Positions 35,302 through 44,766 of a DNA stretch of 64,000 bases are shown in pieces. The position numbers and the translations under genes are program-made. This DNA is from Bacteroidales bacterium. Lineage in GTDB: Bacteria > Bacteroidota > Bacteroidia > Bacteroidales > Paludibacteraceae. The stretch covers positions 1 through 64,000 of the forward strand of contig JAAYUQ010000097.1 of the NCBI GenBank assembly GCA_012517575.1, given 5' to 3'. Positions within the stretch are counted from its first letter, which is position 1, and every line of letters begins with the position of its first letter. The notes under the pieces are model-generated. The model had not been told where the DNA came from. It did no database searches and worked only from the letters and a program-made list of their open reading frames with translations.

Positions 35302-35724
35302 ATGTACCTCTTGTTTACCATTTTAATTATAATTGCTTCCATTCTTCTGATACTTATTGTTTTGGTACAAAACTCGAAAGGTGGCGGACTGGCAGCAGGT
35401 TTTTCTTCTTCCAATCAGTACATGGGAGTTCGCAAGACAGCCGATTTTCTCGAAAAGGCTACGTGGGGATTAATTGCTTTTATTGTAGTACTGTCCATTG
35501 GTGCCACGGGGATTCAATCCAATCAAAAATCGGGTGGAAGCGATTCCGAAATAAAAGAACAATATCAAAAAGCTCAGGAAGAATTACCGGGCGTTGTTGC
35601 TCCAGACTTTGGTGAAACGCAGGGAGCGGGAACCAATCAAAATCAAGGCAATAACGGCGAACAGCAAAATAACGGGAATCAACAGAAAGCTCCTCAAAAA
35701 TTGCCTGTTGTTCCTGCAAAATAA
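35302..35724 (+). CDS. secG: preprotein translocase subunit SecG
   Basis: 140 residues with two transmembrane helices (about 1-22 and 52-70) around the conserved loop VLVQNSKGGGLAAGFSSSNQYMGVRKTADFLEKATW, characteristic of SecG. A Gln/Asn-rich hydrophilic tail of about 60 residues is typical of Bacteroidetes members. It helps SecYE translocation. Last gene of its operon; a terminator follows at 35756-35790. Confidence 0.95.
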   Translation: MYLLFTILIIIASILLILIVLVQNSKGGGLAAGFSSSNQYMGVRKTADFLEKATWGLIAFIVVLSIGATGIQSNQKSGGSDSEIKEQYQKAQEELPGVVAPDFGETQGAGTNQNQGNNGEQQNNGNQQKAPQKLPVVPAK

Positions 35725-35755
35725 TTCAAAGAAGTAGATAATTTTAAAATTTACA

Positions 35756-35790
35756 GAAAGCACGTTGGATAATTCGATGTGCTTTTTTGT
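35756..35790 (+). terminator. rho-independent terminator after secG
   Basis: AAAGCAC (35757-35763) pairs with GTGCTTT (35779-35785) and is followed by a T run on the plus strand. Confidence 0.75.
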
Positions 35791-35803
35791 TGTTCAATAA
35801 CCA

Positions 35804-35837
35804 TAAAAAAACAGACAGGAAACTTTTCCCATCTGTT
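35804..35837 (-). terminator. terminator of the minus-strand barrel-protein gene
   Basis: AACAGA...GGAAA/TTTTCC...TCTGTT hairpin; on the minus strand it ends in a run of seven Ts. It separates convergent transcription from secG. Confidence 0.75.
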
Positions 35838-35864
35838 CTTTCTTTTTTGTATAAATCGATTTTT

Positions 35865-36329
35865 TTAGAAATTATATCTCACACCCAGTGCAATTCCGTC
35901 CCAAGCTCCTCCGTAGCTGGAAGGTAATACATACCAACCGGGACGGTAATCCAGTGAAAGTTGCAAGGGAATATTGAAATTAAATTCAATACCGATTTGT
36001 CCAACAATTCCCAATGCCAGCCCATCATAGTCTTTGTTGTCCTGATTATGCCAACTACCAATTTGAGGCCCCAATCCTACATACCAGTTAAAACCGGGAG
36101 AAAGTTCTGACAAGTCAAAAACCCATTGATAAACGCCTGCCAAATTGAAACCATGATCGTAATAAAATCCCAAATCACCTTCGATTCGGTTCTGGCTGCT
36201 CAATGGATGCTGATAGGAAACTTCACCGCCGTACCCCAGCCTCACACCAAGTGCCTGACCTTTGACCTGCGCATTTAAGCCAATAAAAGATGCTGAAGCA
36301 AGTAACAAAACAATTAATTTTTCTTTCAT
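35865..36329 (-). CDS. small outer-membrane beta-barrel-like protein
   Basis: 154 residues: signal peptide (1-20, ends LNAQ), then alternating short amphipathic strands with aromatic girdles (GEVSYQHPLSSQNRIEGDLGFYYDHGF, GFNWYVGLGPQIGSWH, LQLSLDYRPGWYV) and a C-terminal strand ending in ALGVRYNF, with the aromatic last residue typical for outer-membrane proteins. It resembles 8-strand OmpA/OmpW-like barrels. Function unknown. Confidence 0.7.
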   Translation of the reverse strand: MKEKLIVLLLASASFIGLNAQVKGQALGVRLGYGGEVSYQHPLSSQNRIEGDLGFYYDHGFNLAGVYQWVFDLSELSPGFNWYVGLGPQIGSWHNQDNKDYDGLALGIVGQIGIEFNFNIPLQLSLDYRPGWYVLPSSYGGAWDGIALGVRYNF

Positions 36330-36382
36330 ATTTTCATTTTTTTTGGTTATTAATAAATATAGAAAAAATTCGAAGTACAGAA

Positions 36383-38176
36383 TTAAGAATTGGGTTCTGT
36401 CCAGTCGCCATTTATTTTAATGAGTTCGATCAATTTTTCCACCGCTTCTTCTTCAGGAATATTTTTCTCAACACAATCCTTTTTCTTGTACAAACTAACT
36501 TTACCTCGCCCTGCTCCAACATATCCATAATCGGCATCCGCCATTTCTCCTATTCCGTTGACAATACAACCCATGATGCCGATTTTTAATCCTTTTAAGT
36601 GGGAAGTTCTTGATTTTATTCGGGAAACAACAGTCTGAAGGTCGAACATTGTTCTGCCGCATCCCGGGCAGGAAATAAATTCGGTTTTTGAAATTCTTGC
36701 TCTTGTTGCCTGCAAAATTCCAAACGCTATGGAATTAATTTTTTCAGATGAAATTGTTCCCTCGTTTTTTAGTGAAATTCCGTCGCCAAAGCCTTCAACA
36801 AATAACATACCAAAATCTACTCCGGCTTTTATTTCCAAGTCTTCTTCCATGTTTTCTTGGTAGCTCTGTGCAACTATAACTGGCACTGTACAGTCTTCAT
36901 TCATAAGTGAATGAAAAAAAGCTTTTTGTTCTGCCGGTGCATTTTTATGATAACTTTCGAGGATAATCACTGTGTCTTTCCTGCTTTTCAGAAAGTGTAA
37001 ATTTTCTTTTGTCAGCTGAGGAAAAGACATTTTTAAAAACTTGATGGGGGAAGGATTTTTTGTTAATTCCTCTTTTTCATTTACTTCGTAAATTGGAAAA
37101 ATCTCATTGAGGCTGTTTGTTATCTGATTTTCGGCAAAATAATAATCGGGAGTTATTGCGTAATTTGTTTTTGTAGCGGCTATCACTATAGGAACATTAT
37201 TCCCTCCAATATTTTCCACAGCATGTGTTGTCCGGCGACGGTACTCGAAGGGAGAATGTTTTTGGTTTTTTTCTGCCAATATTGGTTCATGAATTTTTTT
37301 CTCATCGATATAGGAAATCAGTTTTCGAGCCACAGGAATTTCTGCTTCCGGATCTTCACTCAACGAAACTCTTATGGTATCGCCAATTCCTTCAGAAAGT
37401 AAGGTGCCAATTCCCACTGCCGATTTGATGCGACCTTCATCTTCGTTTCCCGCTTCTGTAACGCCCAGATGCAGCGGATAATGAAAATTCTCAATTTCCA
37501 TCCTCTCCACCAGCATTCTAACGGAATGAATCATGGTGAGGGTGTTGGAAGCTTTCATTGAAATGACTACGTTTTGAAAATTTTCTTCTTGACAAATTCG
37601 CAGGAATTCCATGCAAGATTCTACCATCCCTTCGGCCGTATCGCCATAACGATTCATAATTCGTTCACTCAACGAACCATGATTGACGCCAATTCTCAGA
37701 GCGGTCTGATGTTTTTTGCAAATATTCAGTAATTCTACAAAACGTTGTTTTATCCTTTCATACTCGGCTGCATATACTTCATCCGAATCATTTGAAGAAA
37801 TATTTCCCCGATTATTTCCCAAATAATTTCCTGGATTGATACGTACTTTTTCTACATATTGAGCAACAACGTCGGCTACGTTGGCATTAAAGTGAACATC
37901 GGCCGACAATGGAGTTTGATATCCTTTTTTCCGCAACAAATCATGAATTTTTTTTAAACTTTCTGCTTCTCTGTTCCCTTGCGTTGTAAAACGAACCAAC
38001 TCGGCTCCGGCATGAATCAGACGAATGCATTGCTGCAACGAAGCTTCTATGTCGTTGGTGTCGGTATTGGTCATCGATTGAATCCTAACGGGCTGAGTGC
38101 CTCCCATTAGAAGTTGGCCGATACGGACTTCGATGCTCGGTCGTCGTTGATAATTGAAAGGATCTATTTTCCACAT
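36383..38176 (-). CDS. ispG: IspG, 4-hydroxy-3-methylbut-2-enyl diphosphate synthase, long form
   Basis: 597 residues. It converts MEcPP to HMBPP in the non-mevalonate isoprenoid pathway with a [4Fe-4S] cluster. The N-terminal TIM barrel opens with RRPSIEVRIGQLLMGGTQPVRIQSMTNTDT; the C-terminal cluster domain has the CPGCGR motif and GIMGCIVNGIGEMADADYG (third Cys and adjacent Glu ligand). Bacterial enzymes such as E. coli IspG have about 370 residues; the extra central domain (about 270-480) is the insert known from Bacteroidetes, Chlamydiae and plants. Confidence 0.96.
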   Translation of the reverse strand: MWKIDPFNYQRRPSIEVRIGQLLMGGTQPVRIQSMTNTDTNDIEASLQQCIRLIHAGAELVRFTTQGNREAESLKKIHDLLRKKGYQTPLSADVHFNANVADVVAQYVEKVRINPGNYLGNNRGNISSNDSDEVYAAEYERIKQRFVELLNICKKHQTALRIGVNHGSLSERIMNRYGDTAEGMVESCMEFLRICQEENFQNVVISMKASNTLTMIHSVRMLVERMEIENFHYPLHLGVTEAGNEDEGRIKSAVGIGTLLSEGIGDTIRVSLSEDPEAEIPVARKLISYIDEKKIHEPILAEKNQKHSPFEYRRRTTHAVENIGGNNVPIVIAATKTNYAITPDYYFAENQITNSLNEIFPIYEVNEKEELTKNPSPIKFLKMSFPQLTKENLHFLKSRKDTVIILESYHKNAPAEQKAFFHSLMNEDCTVPVIVAQSYQENMEEDLEIKAGVDFGMLFVEGFGDGISLKNEGTISSEKINSIAFGILQATRARISKTEFISCPGCGRTMFDLQTVVSRIKSRTSHLKGLKIGIMGCIVNGIGEMADADYGYVGAGRGKVSLYKKKDCVEKNIPEEEAVEKLIELIKINGDWTEPNS

Positions 38177-38195
38177 GGTGCAATGAATTTTTTTG

Positions 38196-38203
38196 CAAAA
38201 GTA
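38196..38203 (-). promoter_or_regulatory. -7 box of ispG
   Basis: TACTTTTG on the minus strand matches TAnnTTTG and ends about 20 nt before the ispG ATG. No clear -33 TTTG. Confidence 0.5.
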
Positions 38204-38344
38204 CGTATTATTTTTTTTTCTGAATTTCCCTTTTATAACAATTTAGTGTCCCGATAAAAACATTAAAAATAATTTAAAAAAAATAATTATTATCAATATG
38301 CGAAAAAAAAGGTAATTTCGTATGTGAATTACGACTGAAAAATG

Positions 38345-38352
38345 TATTTTTG
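38345..38352 (+). promoter_or_regulatory. -7 box of the coiled-coil/zapA operon
   Basis: TATTTTTG, perfect TAnnTTTG. It lies inside the longest reading of the following gene, which argues that translation begins at the ATG at 38372 and not 38342. Confidence 0.55.
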
Positions 38353-38371
38353 TATAGATTTTTTTGATAAA

Positions 38372-38668
38372 ATGACGCATTCTTATGATGATTTGGTAGC
38401 AACTTTTGAATCTAATCTGCGAAAGCTGATGGATGATTTCAAGTCATTGCAGGAGGAAAATTCGCTGTTGAGAGAAAGGTTGAGCAATAAAGAACAAGAT
38501 GTTGAACTCTTAAAAGCCAAGTTTTCCGAACTTCAAAAAAATTATGACCATTTGCGAATTGCTAAAACTTTGGCGTTATCCGATGAAGAGCGGAACAGGT
38601 CAAAGCAGCAAATCAACAAATTGGTGCGAGAAATAGATAAGTGTTTGGCTCTTTTGTTAAATGATTAG
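38372..38668 (+). CDS. coiled-coil protein encoded upstream of ZapA (ZapB-like)
   Basis: 98 residues from the chosen ATG (MTHSYDDLVATFESNL), placed after the -7 box; an upstream in-frame ATG adds ten hydrophobic residues. The whole protein is a charged heptad-type coiled coil (KSLQEENSLLRERLSNKEQDVELLKAKFSELQ). It overlaps or abuts zapA. Small coiled coils beside zapA act in cell division in other bacteria (ZapB); sequence similarity is not assignable by eye, so the name is only a suggestion. Confidence 0.65.
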   Translation: MTHSYDDLVATFESNLRKLMDDFKSLQEENSLLRERLSNKEQDVELLKAKFSELQKNYDHLRIAKTLALSDEERNRSKQQINKLVREIDKCLALLLND

Positions 38669-38675
38669 AGCAGTT

Positions 38676-38972
38676 ATGAACGAAAACGATACTTTTTTAA
38701 TCAATGTTCAGGTAGGCGGTTACAGGTTGCCGTTGAGAATCGAACGGAAAGAAGAGGAGTTGTACCGCTTGGCAGAAAAAGTTCTGGGAAAATATCTGGA
38801 AGTTTATCAAAAGAAATACAGTCATCGGTCGGAAGAAGAAGTTTTTATTTTTGTAGCCTACGAACTTGCAGTAATGCTCGTTAAAAAAATGATGCAGCAG
38901 GATACTGTACCCCTGGCGGAAAAATTAACTTCTCTAAATCAGGAAGTAGAAAAATTATTGGCTGAAAAATAA
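38676..38972 (+). CDS. zapA: cell division protein ZapA
   Basis: 98 residues from MNENDTF; an ATG at 38661 would add five residues and overlap the previous gene by 8 nt. The ZapA fold is visible: beta-hairpin LINVQVGGYRLPLRIERKEEELYRLAEKVL, then a helix and a long coiled coil (SLNQEVEKLLAEK). ZapA tetramers bundle FtsZ filaments at mid-cell. Confidence 0.85.
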   Translation: MNENDTFLINVQVGGYRLPLRIERKEEELYRLAEKVLGKYLEVYQKKYSHRSEEEVFIFVAYELAVMLVKKMMQQDTVPLAEKLTSLNQEVEKLLAEK

Positions 38973-39005
38973 TTTTCTAAGTATCATTTTTCAAACTTAT
39001 TTTCT

Positions 39006-39072
39006 CGCATTACGTTGTTTTTTGGTTAACTAAATTTTTAACCTTTTGTTGGCAGCGTCAATGCGTTTTTTT
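39006..39072 (+). terminator. structured RNA/terminator-like element between zapA and rny
   Basis: CGCATT (39006-39011) pairs with AATGCG (39060-39065) and is followed by seven Ts; an inner hairpin GGTTAA...TTAACC is enclosed. It fits a terminator of the zapA operon. The large 48-nt enclosed region with a nested stem could also be an attenuator for rny. Confidence 0.5.
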
Positions 39073-39118
39073 ATTATAAAATTTAAATTATTGTTTATCA
39101 AATAAATATCTATAAGAA

Positions 39119-40639
39119 ATGAATTTAATTATTGCCATAATAATATCTTTTGGTGTTGGTGTGGGCGGTAGTTTCATTTACTTCAAGCGCAATCATAAAA
39201 AGGCTTTGAAAGAACTTGAAGCCGAAGCGGAGTTGATCAAAAAAAACAACCTGATTGAAGTAAAAGAAAAGTTTATTGCCCTGAAAGCCGAACACGAACA
39301 GCAGGTTCAGCAAAGAAATGCCAAAATTCAGGCAGCTGAAACCCGCATTCAGCAACGTGAAATGCAACTCAACCAAAAACAAGGAGAATTGCAACGGAAA
39401 ATGAATGAAGTGGATGTGATGAAAGAAAATCTGGAAAGCCAGTTTCTGACAGTCGAAAACAAGAAAAAAGAACTCGAACATTTTATCCGTCAAGCGCAGG
39501 AACAATTGGAAACAGTTTCCGGTCTTTCTTCCGAGCAGGCCAAAGAGCGGCTTATCGAATCATTGAAAGAAGAAGCCAAAACCGAAGCTATGGCTTATGT
39601 CAACGATATTATGGATGAAGCCAAGATGACTGCCAACAAGGAAGCCAAGAGAATTGTCATTCAAAGTATTCAACGGCTGGCTACTGAGACGGCCATGGAA
39701 AATTCGGTTACAGTGTTCCACATCGAATCCGATGAAATTAAAGGTCGCATTATTGGCCGTGAGGGAAGGAATATCCGAGCCTTGGAGGCTGCAACGGGAG
39801 TAGAAATCATTGTGGACGATACGCCAGAAGCCATCGTGCTGTCGGCTTTTGATCCGGTTCGGCGTGAAATTGCCCGGCTTTCACTTCATCAGTTGGTTAC
39901 CGATGGACGTATTCACCCGGCGCGCATAGAAGAAGTGGTTAATAAAGTCCGTAAGCAGTTGGAAGAAGAAATTATTGAAGTGGGTAAACGTACCACCATC
40001 GATTTGGGTATTCATGGTCTTCACCCCGAACTCATTCGTTTGGTAGGAAAAATGAAATATCGTTCTTCTTATGGACAAAATCTGTTGCAACATGCGCGGG
40101 AAACAGCCAATTTGTGTGCTACGATGGCTGCCGAGTTGGGATTGAACGTGAAAAAAGCCAAAAGAGCAGGCTTATTGCATGATATTGGTAAAGTTCCGGA
40201 TGATGAACCGGAATTGCCACATGCAATACTTGGCATGAAACTTGCCGAAAAATACAAGGAAAAGCCCGATATTTGCAATGCAATTGGAGCTCATCACGAT
40301 GAAATTGAAATGGAAACGCTTATTGCTCCTATTGTGCAGGTTTGCGACGCTATATCCGGTGCCCGTCCGGGAGCCAGACGTGAAGTTGTGGAAGCTTACA
40401 TTAAGCGGTTGAAAGACATGGAAGATTTGGCACTTTCTTATCCGGGGGTTCTCAAGACTTATGCCATTCAGGCAGGAAGAGAATTGCGGGTAATAGTAGG
40501 CGCCGATAAAATGGATGACAAGGAAGCAGAATTGCTTTCATTCGATATAGCAAAACGCATTCAGGATGAAATGACGTATCCGGGTCAGGTTAAAATTACT
40601 GTTATTAGGGAAACAAGAGCAGTAAGTTATGCTAAGTAA
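39119..40639 (+). CDS. rny: ribonuclease Y
   Basis: 506 residues: N-terminal membrane anchor (3-20), long coiled coil (about 25-180), KH domain with GREGRNIR (213-220) and HD domain with catalytic His354-Asp355 ([11 protein letters not shown]). The order TM-coiled coil-KH-HD and the length match RNase Y, the membrane-bound endonuclease that starts mRNA decay. It immediately precedes the tmRNA gene on the same strand. Confidence 0.96.
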   Translation: MNLIIAIIISFGVGVGGSFIYFKRNHKKALKELEAEAELIKKNNLIEVKEKFIALKAEHEQQVQQRNAKIQAAETRIQQREMQLNQKQGELQRKMNEVDVMKENLESQFLTVENKKKELEHFIRQAQEQLETVSGLSSEQAKERLIESLKEEAKTEAMAYVNDIMDEAKMTANKEAKRIVIQSIQRLATETAMENSVTVFHIESDEIKGRIIGREGRNIRALEAATGVEIIVDDTPEAIVLSAFDPVRREIARLSLHQLVTDGRIHPARIEEVVNKVRKQLEEEIIEVGKRTTIDLGIHGLHPELIRLVGKMKYRSSYGQNLLQHARETANLCATMAAELGLNVKKAKRAGLLHDIGKVPDDEPELPHAILGMKLAEKYKEKPDICNAIGAHHDEIEMETLIAPIVQVCDAISGARPGARREVVEAYIKRLKDMEDLALSYPGVLKTYAIQAGRELRVIVGADKMDDKEAELLSFDIAKRIQDEMTYPGQVKITVIRETRAVSYAK

Positions 40640-40655
40640 AGATCTTTGAAATTAT

Positions 40656-41052
40656 GGGGCTGCATGGATTTGACAACGTGTAGAAAAGGTATGTAAGCAT
40701 GCCGAGCGCTGAGTTTACGGCTCGTTAATCCCGAATCTCAAAAAATTATCTGGCGAAACTAATTACGCTCTCGCTGCTTAATTGAAGTATAGTAGATTAA
40801 GCTTTATCCCTGCACAAGGTGCGGGGACGAGACATCTCCCAAGCGCCCTCTCCTCGAGGCTGCTTGATATGGAGGTGCAGCAAAATCGAGGATAGTTGCA
40901 TTTTGCCTTGAAAATGCAATGAAAAACTCAAAGGATAAGGTACAGGTTGGTAGCTTCGGCCTTGCCTGTACACGAAAAACCAAGCGAAGCTAAGCATGTA
41001 GAAAGCATATTGTTTCCATGTTTGGACGAGGGTTCAACTCCCTCCAGCTCCA
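40656..41052 (+). ncRNA. ssrA: tmRNA (SsrA)
   Basis: About 397 nt. The 5' end GGGGCUG pairs with CAGCUCC at the 3' end to form the acceptor stem, with a G3-U wobble, the identity element for alanyl-tRNA synthetase. The 5' part GGGGCTGCATGGATTTGACA and the T-arm GGGTTCAACTCCC are conserved tmRNA features. The CCA is not encoded (ACAA follows the discriminator A). The resume reading frame encodes GETNYALAA and a stop. A -7-like GATCTTTG ends 8 nt before the 5' end. It rescues stalled ribosomes. Confidence 0.95.
40752..40781 (+). CDS. tmRNA proteolysis tag ORF
   Basis: GGC GAA ACT AAT TAC GCT CTC GCT GCT TAA within the tmRNA, giving tag GETNYALAA (with a preceding Ala from the charged tmRNA). 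The ALAA ending marks proteins for ClpXP-type degradation; similar tags are known from Bacteroides and Porphyromonas. Confidence 0.9.
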   Translation, partial: GETNYALAA

Positions 41053-41075
41053 CAATAAACTTAAAGGAACAATTA

Positions 41076-41117
41076 AAAGCCTGTTGGATAGAGAAATTTC
41101 AGCAGGCTTTTTATTTT
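41076..41117 (+). terminator. rho-independent terminator of ssrA
   Basis: AGCCTGTT...AGCAGGCT hairpin followed by TTTTTATTTTT, starting 24 nt after the tmRNA 3' end. Confidence 0.85.
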
Positions 41118-41230
41118 TCTGCGTCAAGCAAAATGACTTCAGAAAAGATTCAGAAAAGCGAACTACCTACAAAAAATTTTAGGTAAAAGTTGAATTTTAA
41201 TTTGACGCATGCAAGTTCGGATCTTTTCTT

Positions 41231-43180
41231 TTATTTTGCACGTTTAATGCGCATTTTACTGTCTGTATTCACAATAAGCGGGACAGCTTCTACCAGCACA
41301 TTACTGGTGTCCAACCCATAGGCGCCTGTTTCGGAAATTCCAAGTTTTCTGAAGACATTGTAAAAATTCATCGAAAAACGTTCCCAGAAGCCAAAACCTT
41401 GATCCTGATTGTAAACTCTATGAATAACAATAAATCTGAAATCGCCATCAATATTATACTTCCGCAAGGATGGATAATTACTGAGGAGATCAAATTCCTT
41501 GCTGCTTGCCAATTCATCAATGATTTGGCGAAAATACATGCTGATGAACGGTTGAACCTTGAAACCTATACGTAAATCAACCCTGAACAATGTATTGGGA
41601 ATAAGTTTTTCGAAAGTATATTCAAAGGTATTTGGCTCGTCTACGTGGTCAACATGAAGTAACCAATAGTAATCAGCGCGCTTGGGTTGTTTGTTAATGA
41701 TCGAATAAATAATTTTACTTTCGATATCGGTTCGATAATTGGCTTTGGTCAGATATACCAAATTGGTTGCATATTTTGGAACGGTTTTATCTTCTTTCAA
41801 ATCTGAAATTATAGAAAAATAAGGTCTTATTTTCAGAAACAGCGAATATTTATTTTTGATCTTACGGGCATTGTACCATACAACCATAATAAAAACAAGG
41901 CACGAAGCTATCAGGATGGTTACCCAACCACCATGAAGAAACTTGAACATGTTTGCTACCAGGAACGAGAACTCAATAATGGAAAAAACTGTAACCATAG
42001 GGACAATGAAAACCATTTTAACATGTTTGGTTTTCAAATAAACCGAAAGTAGTATAGTGGTCATCAACATGGTTATGGTGATGGAGAGTCCGTAAGCTCC
42101 TTCCATATTGCTTGAGCTTTGGAAAAGGAGAATAACCAGTACACAGCACACAAACAAAAAGCTGTTGACAAAGGGGATGTACATTTGTCCTTTCAGTTTG
42201 GCTGGATATTTTATCAGCTGCCGCGGCCAGAAGTTCAGACTCATGGCTTCACTAAAAATAGAGTAGGACCCGCTGATAAGTGCCTGACTGGCAATAACGG
42301 CGGCCATTGTTGCCAGTATGATTCCCGGAAGTAAGAATTTTTGCGGCATGATAGCAAAGAAAGGGTTAACTGACCCGTCCAACGTATTTAAGTGATTAAT
42401 CACCCATGCCCCTTGCCCCAAATAATTGAGAAGCAGTGTGGTTTTTACATAAGCCCAGCTTACGCGAATATTTTTTATTCCGCAGTGTCCCAAATCTGAA
42501 TACAATGCTTCGGCTCCAGTGGTACAAAGAAATACTGCTCCCAAAATAAGGAACCAGTTTGGATAATCTATCAATAATTTGATGGCATAATAGGGATTGA
42601 ATGCCTTAAGAATAGAAGGGAATTCGATTATCTGAGTAAATCCGAGAATACCGAGTGTTGTAAACCAAATTAACATGATAGGTCCGAATGACCTTCCGAT
42701 AGCATGGGTACCAAATTGTTGAATAAAAAACAGGACTGTAATGATTGTGATGCTTATCGGAACAACCGGTGTGTCGGGCTGTATTGCTTTCAATCCTTCT
42801 ATGGCCGAAACAACTGTGATAGAAGGAGTAATAATTCCATCGGCTATCAGTGTACTTGCCCCTATTATGGCGATAACATAAAGCCATTTTTTCTTGTTTT
42901 TACGTATTAGTGCGTAAAGTGCAAGAATTCCTCCCTCTCCTTTATTATCTGCCCTGAGGGTGATAAGAACGTATTTGACGGTGGTCTGTAAGGTGAGAGT
43001 CCAAATTATGCAAGAGATGGCCCCAATAATGTAATTCTGGTCGATTCCGGTATTTGCCCCAAGAATGGCTTTCATTACGTAAAGCGGTGAAGTGCCAATA
43101 TCACCGTAAACAATGCCCAGCGTTACAATAACACCCAACAAATTGAAGGCGTTGTACCTGGACGAATTTTCTTTATTCAT
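41231..43180 (-). CDS. kup: Kup family potassium uptake protein
   Basis: 649 residues. The KUP opening GVIVTLGIVYGDIGTSPLYVMKAIL with the conserved GDIGTSPLY motif is intact, followed by about 12 transmembrane helices to residue 440 and a cytoplasmic C-terminal domain of about 200 residues. It is a H+/K+ symporter in the inner membrane. It lies 107 nt downstream of nuoN on the same strand, so read-through from the complex I operon is possible. Confidence 0.95.
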   Translation of the reverse strand: MNKENSSRYNAFNLLGVIVTLGIVYGDIGTSPLYVMKAILGANTGIDQNYIIGAISCIIWTLTLQTTVKYVLITLRADNKGEGGILALYALIRKNKKKWLYVIAIIGASTLIADGIITPSITVVSAIEGLKAIQPDTPVVPISITIITVLFFIQQFGTHAIGRSFGPIMLIWFTTLGILGFTQIIEFPSILKAFNPYYAIKLLIDYPNWFLILGAVFLCTTGAEALYSDLGHCGIKNIRVSWAYVKTTLLLNYLGQGAWVINHLNTLDGSVNPFFAIMPQKFLLPGIILATMAAVIASQALISGSYSIFSEAMSLNFWPRQLIKYPAKLKGQMYIPFVNSFLFVCCVLVILLFQSSSNMEGAYGLSITITMLMTTILLSVYLKTKHVKMVFIVPMVTVFSIIEFSFLVANMFKFLHGGWVTILIASCLVFIMVVWYNARKIKNKYSLFLKIRPYFSIISDLKEDKTVPKYATNLVYLTKANYRTDIESKIIYSIINKQPKRADYYWLLHVDHVDEPNTFEYTFEKLIPNTLFRVDLRIGFKVQPFISMYFRQIIDELASSKEFDLLSNYPSLRKYNIDGDFRFIVIHRVYNQDQGFGFWERFSMNFYNVFRKLGISETGAYGLDTSNVLVEAVPLIVNTDSKMRIKRAK

Positions 43181-43287
43181 ACATGAGCATGTAAATTAAA
43201 ATCTTTTGATTTCATAAGAAAAATATGTTTATCAGGTACAGAAAAAAGATTTTTCCGAATTTCAACAGTACTTTAAAACTGGAAATA

Positions 43288-44709
43288 TCACATACCAAAA
43301 CTAATCAGATGTATCTGATCGTAAATTGGACTGATAAATCCAATGGCAATTATGGCCAGGGTGCAAACAGCAAAGCTGACTCTTGCAAAAAAATCGCTTT
43401 TAATTGGTTCAATCGGATGATCACTTTTGTTCAGAAACATTGCTTTAATGATAAGCAAATAGTAATAAAGTGAAATAATGGTATTAAGCAGTGCAATGAA
43501 CACCAGCACATAAAAACCTTGTGAAGCGGCTGCCGAAAATACAAAGAATTTGCTGAAAAATCCTGCAAATGGAGGAATTCCTGCCAACGAAAACAAGGAA
43601 AGCATCATCACAAAGCTTAAATTTGGATTTGTTTGGTAGAGACCATCATAATCTTGAATGTTAATTTTTCCCGTGCGTTCTTCAATTACAGATATTACCC
43701 CAAATGCTGCCAGATTGGAAAATATGTAAACCAATACATAGTAAACGAGTGAAGACATTCCTATTGCCGAACCACTGATAATAGCCAACAAAATGTAACC
43801 GGCTTGAGAGATAGACGAAAAGGCAAGAAATCGTTTCAGATTTTTTTGCCGAATGGCAAATAAATTAGCAATGGTAATACTTAACACTGCCAATATCCAT
43901 AAGATGGGTTGCCACTCAGTAATCAGGCTTGCAAAAACTTTCACTAACAAGGTGAACAATACAAATACTGCCGAACCTTTGGAAATAACCGACAGATATG
44001 AGGTAATGTTGGTTTGAGCTCCTTCGTACACGTCCGCTGCCCATAAGTGAAAAGGAACCAGTGAAATTTTGAAGAACAAGCCTACAGCAAAAAACACAAA
44101 TGCCAAAATTTGAAGAGGCGTTCCGGTGATTAGTGCCGGAAGATCGTTAAAATATAATGTCCCTGTCGATCCATAAATCAAAGAAATGCCGAATAACGAA
44201 ATGCTTGATGCGAAGACGGCCAAAAGAATATATTTTGCTCCAGCTTCTGCAGCTTTGTTGTTGTATTTGTCGAATGCAACCAATGCAGCCATGGGAACAG
44301 AAGCGGTTTCAAGTCCGAGATAAAATACCAGAAAATTTCCGGCCGAAATCATAAAATACATTCCCAACAAGGTAGAGAGCGTCAAAAAATAAAATTCTCC
44401 CCGTTTTATCCTGTTGGCATCCTCATTCAAAAATTTGTGCGCCTGTAGGAAAACGATAAGCGTACCTATATTTAAAAAAGTCTTGATATAACTGTGAATG
44501 GGTAAGTATTCATACATGCCACCGGAAACCTGAAATGTTTCTCTCGGCACGCAGTTAAGCACGATGTGTACTAAAAACAGTACTATGGCTATCGGCTGAA
44601 AATATTTTAAATACTTTTCGCTTGCAAATATATCGTATAATAAAAGAATGATCATTACCCCCAACAGGGAAAATTCTTCATGCATTTGTAAAAAACTACT
44701 GTAATCCAT
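43288..44709 (-). CDS. nuoN: NADH-quinone oxidoreductase subunit N
   Basis: 473 residues, 13-14 transmembrane helices, one of the three antiporter-like proton-channel subunits of complex I. Typical segments are [19 protein letters not shown] (lysine/glutamate channel region), [33 protein letters not shown] and [19 protein letters not shown]. Last gene of the nuo cluster in transcription order. Confidence 0.95.
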   Translation of the reverse strand: MDYSSFLQMHEEFSLLGVMIILLLYDIFASEKYLKYFQPIAIVLFLVHIVLNCVPRETFQVSGGMYEYLPIHSYIKTFLNIGTLIVFLQAHKFLNEDANRIKRGEFYFLTLSTLLGMYFMISAGNFLVFYLGLETASVPMAALVAFDKYNNKAAEAGAKYILLAVFASSISLFGISLIYGSTGTLYFNDLPALITGTPLQILAFVFFAVGLFFKISLVPFHLWAADVYEGAQTNITSYLSVISKGSAVFVLFTLLVKVFASLITEWQPILWILAVLSITIANLFAIRQKNLKRFLAFSSISQAGYILLAIISGSAIGMSSLVYYVLVYIFSNLAAFGVISVIEERTGKINIQDYDGLYQTNPNLSFVMMLSLFSLAGIPPFAGFFSKFFVFSAAASQGFYVLVFIALLNTIISLYYYLLIIKAMFLNKSDHPIEPIKSDFFARVSFAVCTLAIIAIGFISPIYDQIHLISFGM

Positions 44710-44766
44710 AGTTCTGTATTTTGTCTAAAAAATCTTTTTTAATTATTTCCGGTTGTCGAAGTAGAA

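Noticed and set aside
38973-39118. 6S RNA downstream of zapA
   Set aside because: 6S RNA follows zapA in proteobacteria, but this gap is only 146 nt with a nested hairpin and T run, too short and without the large central bubble.
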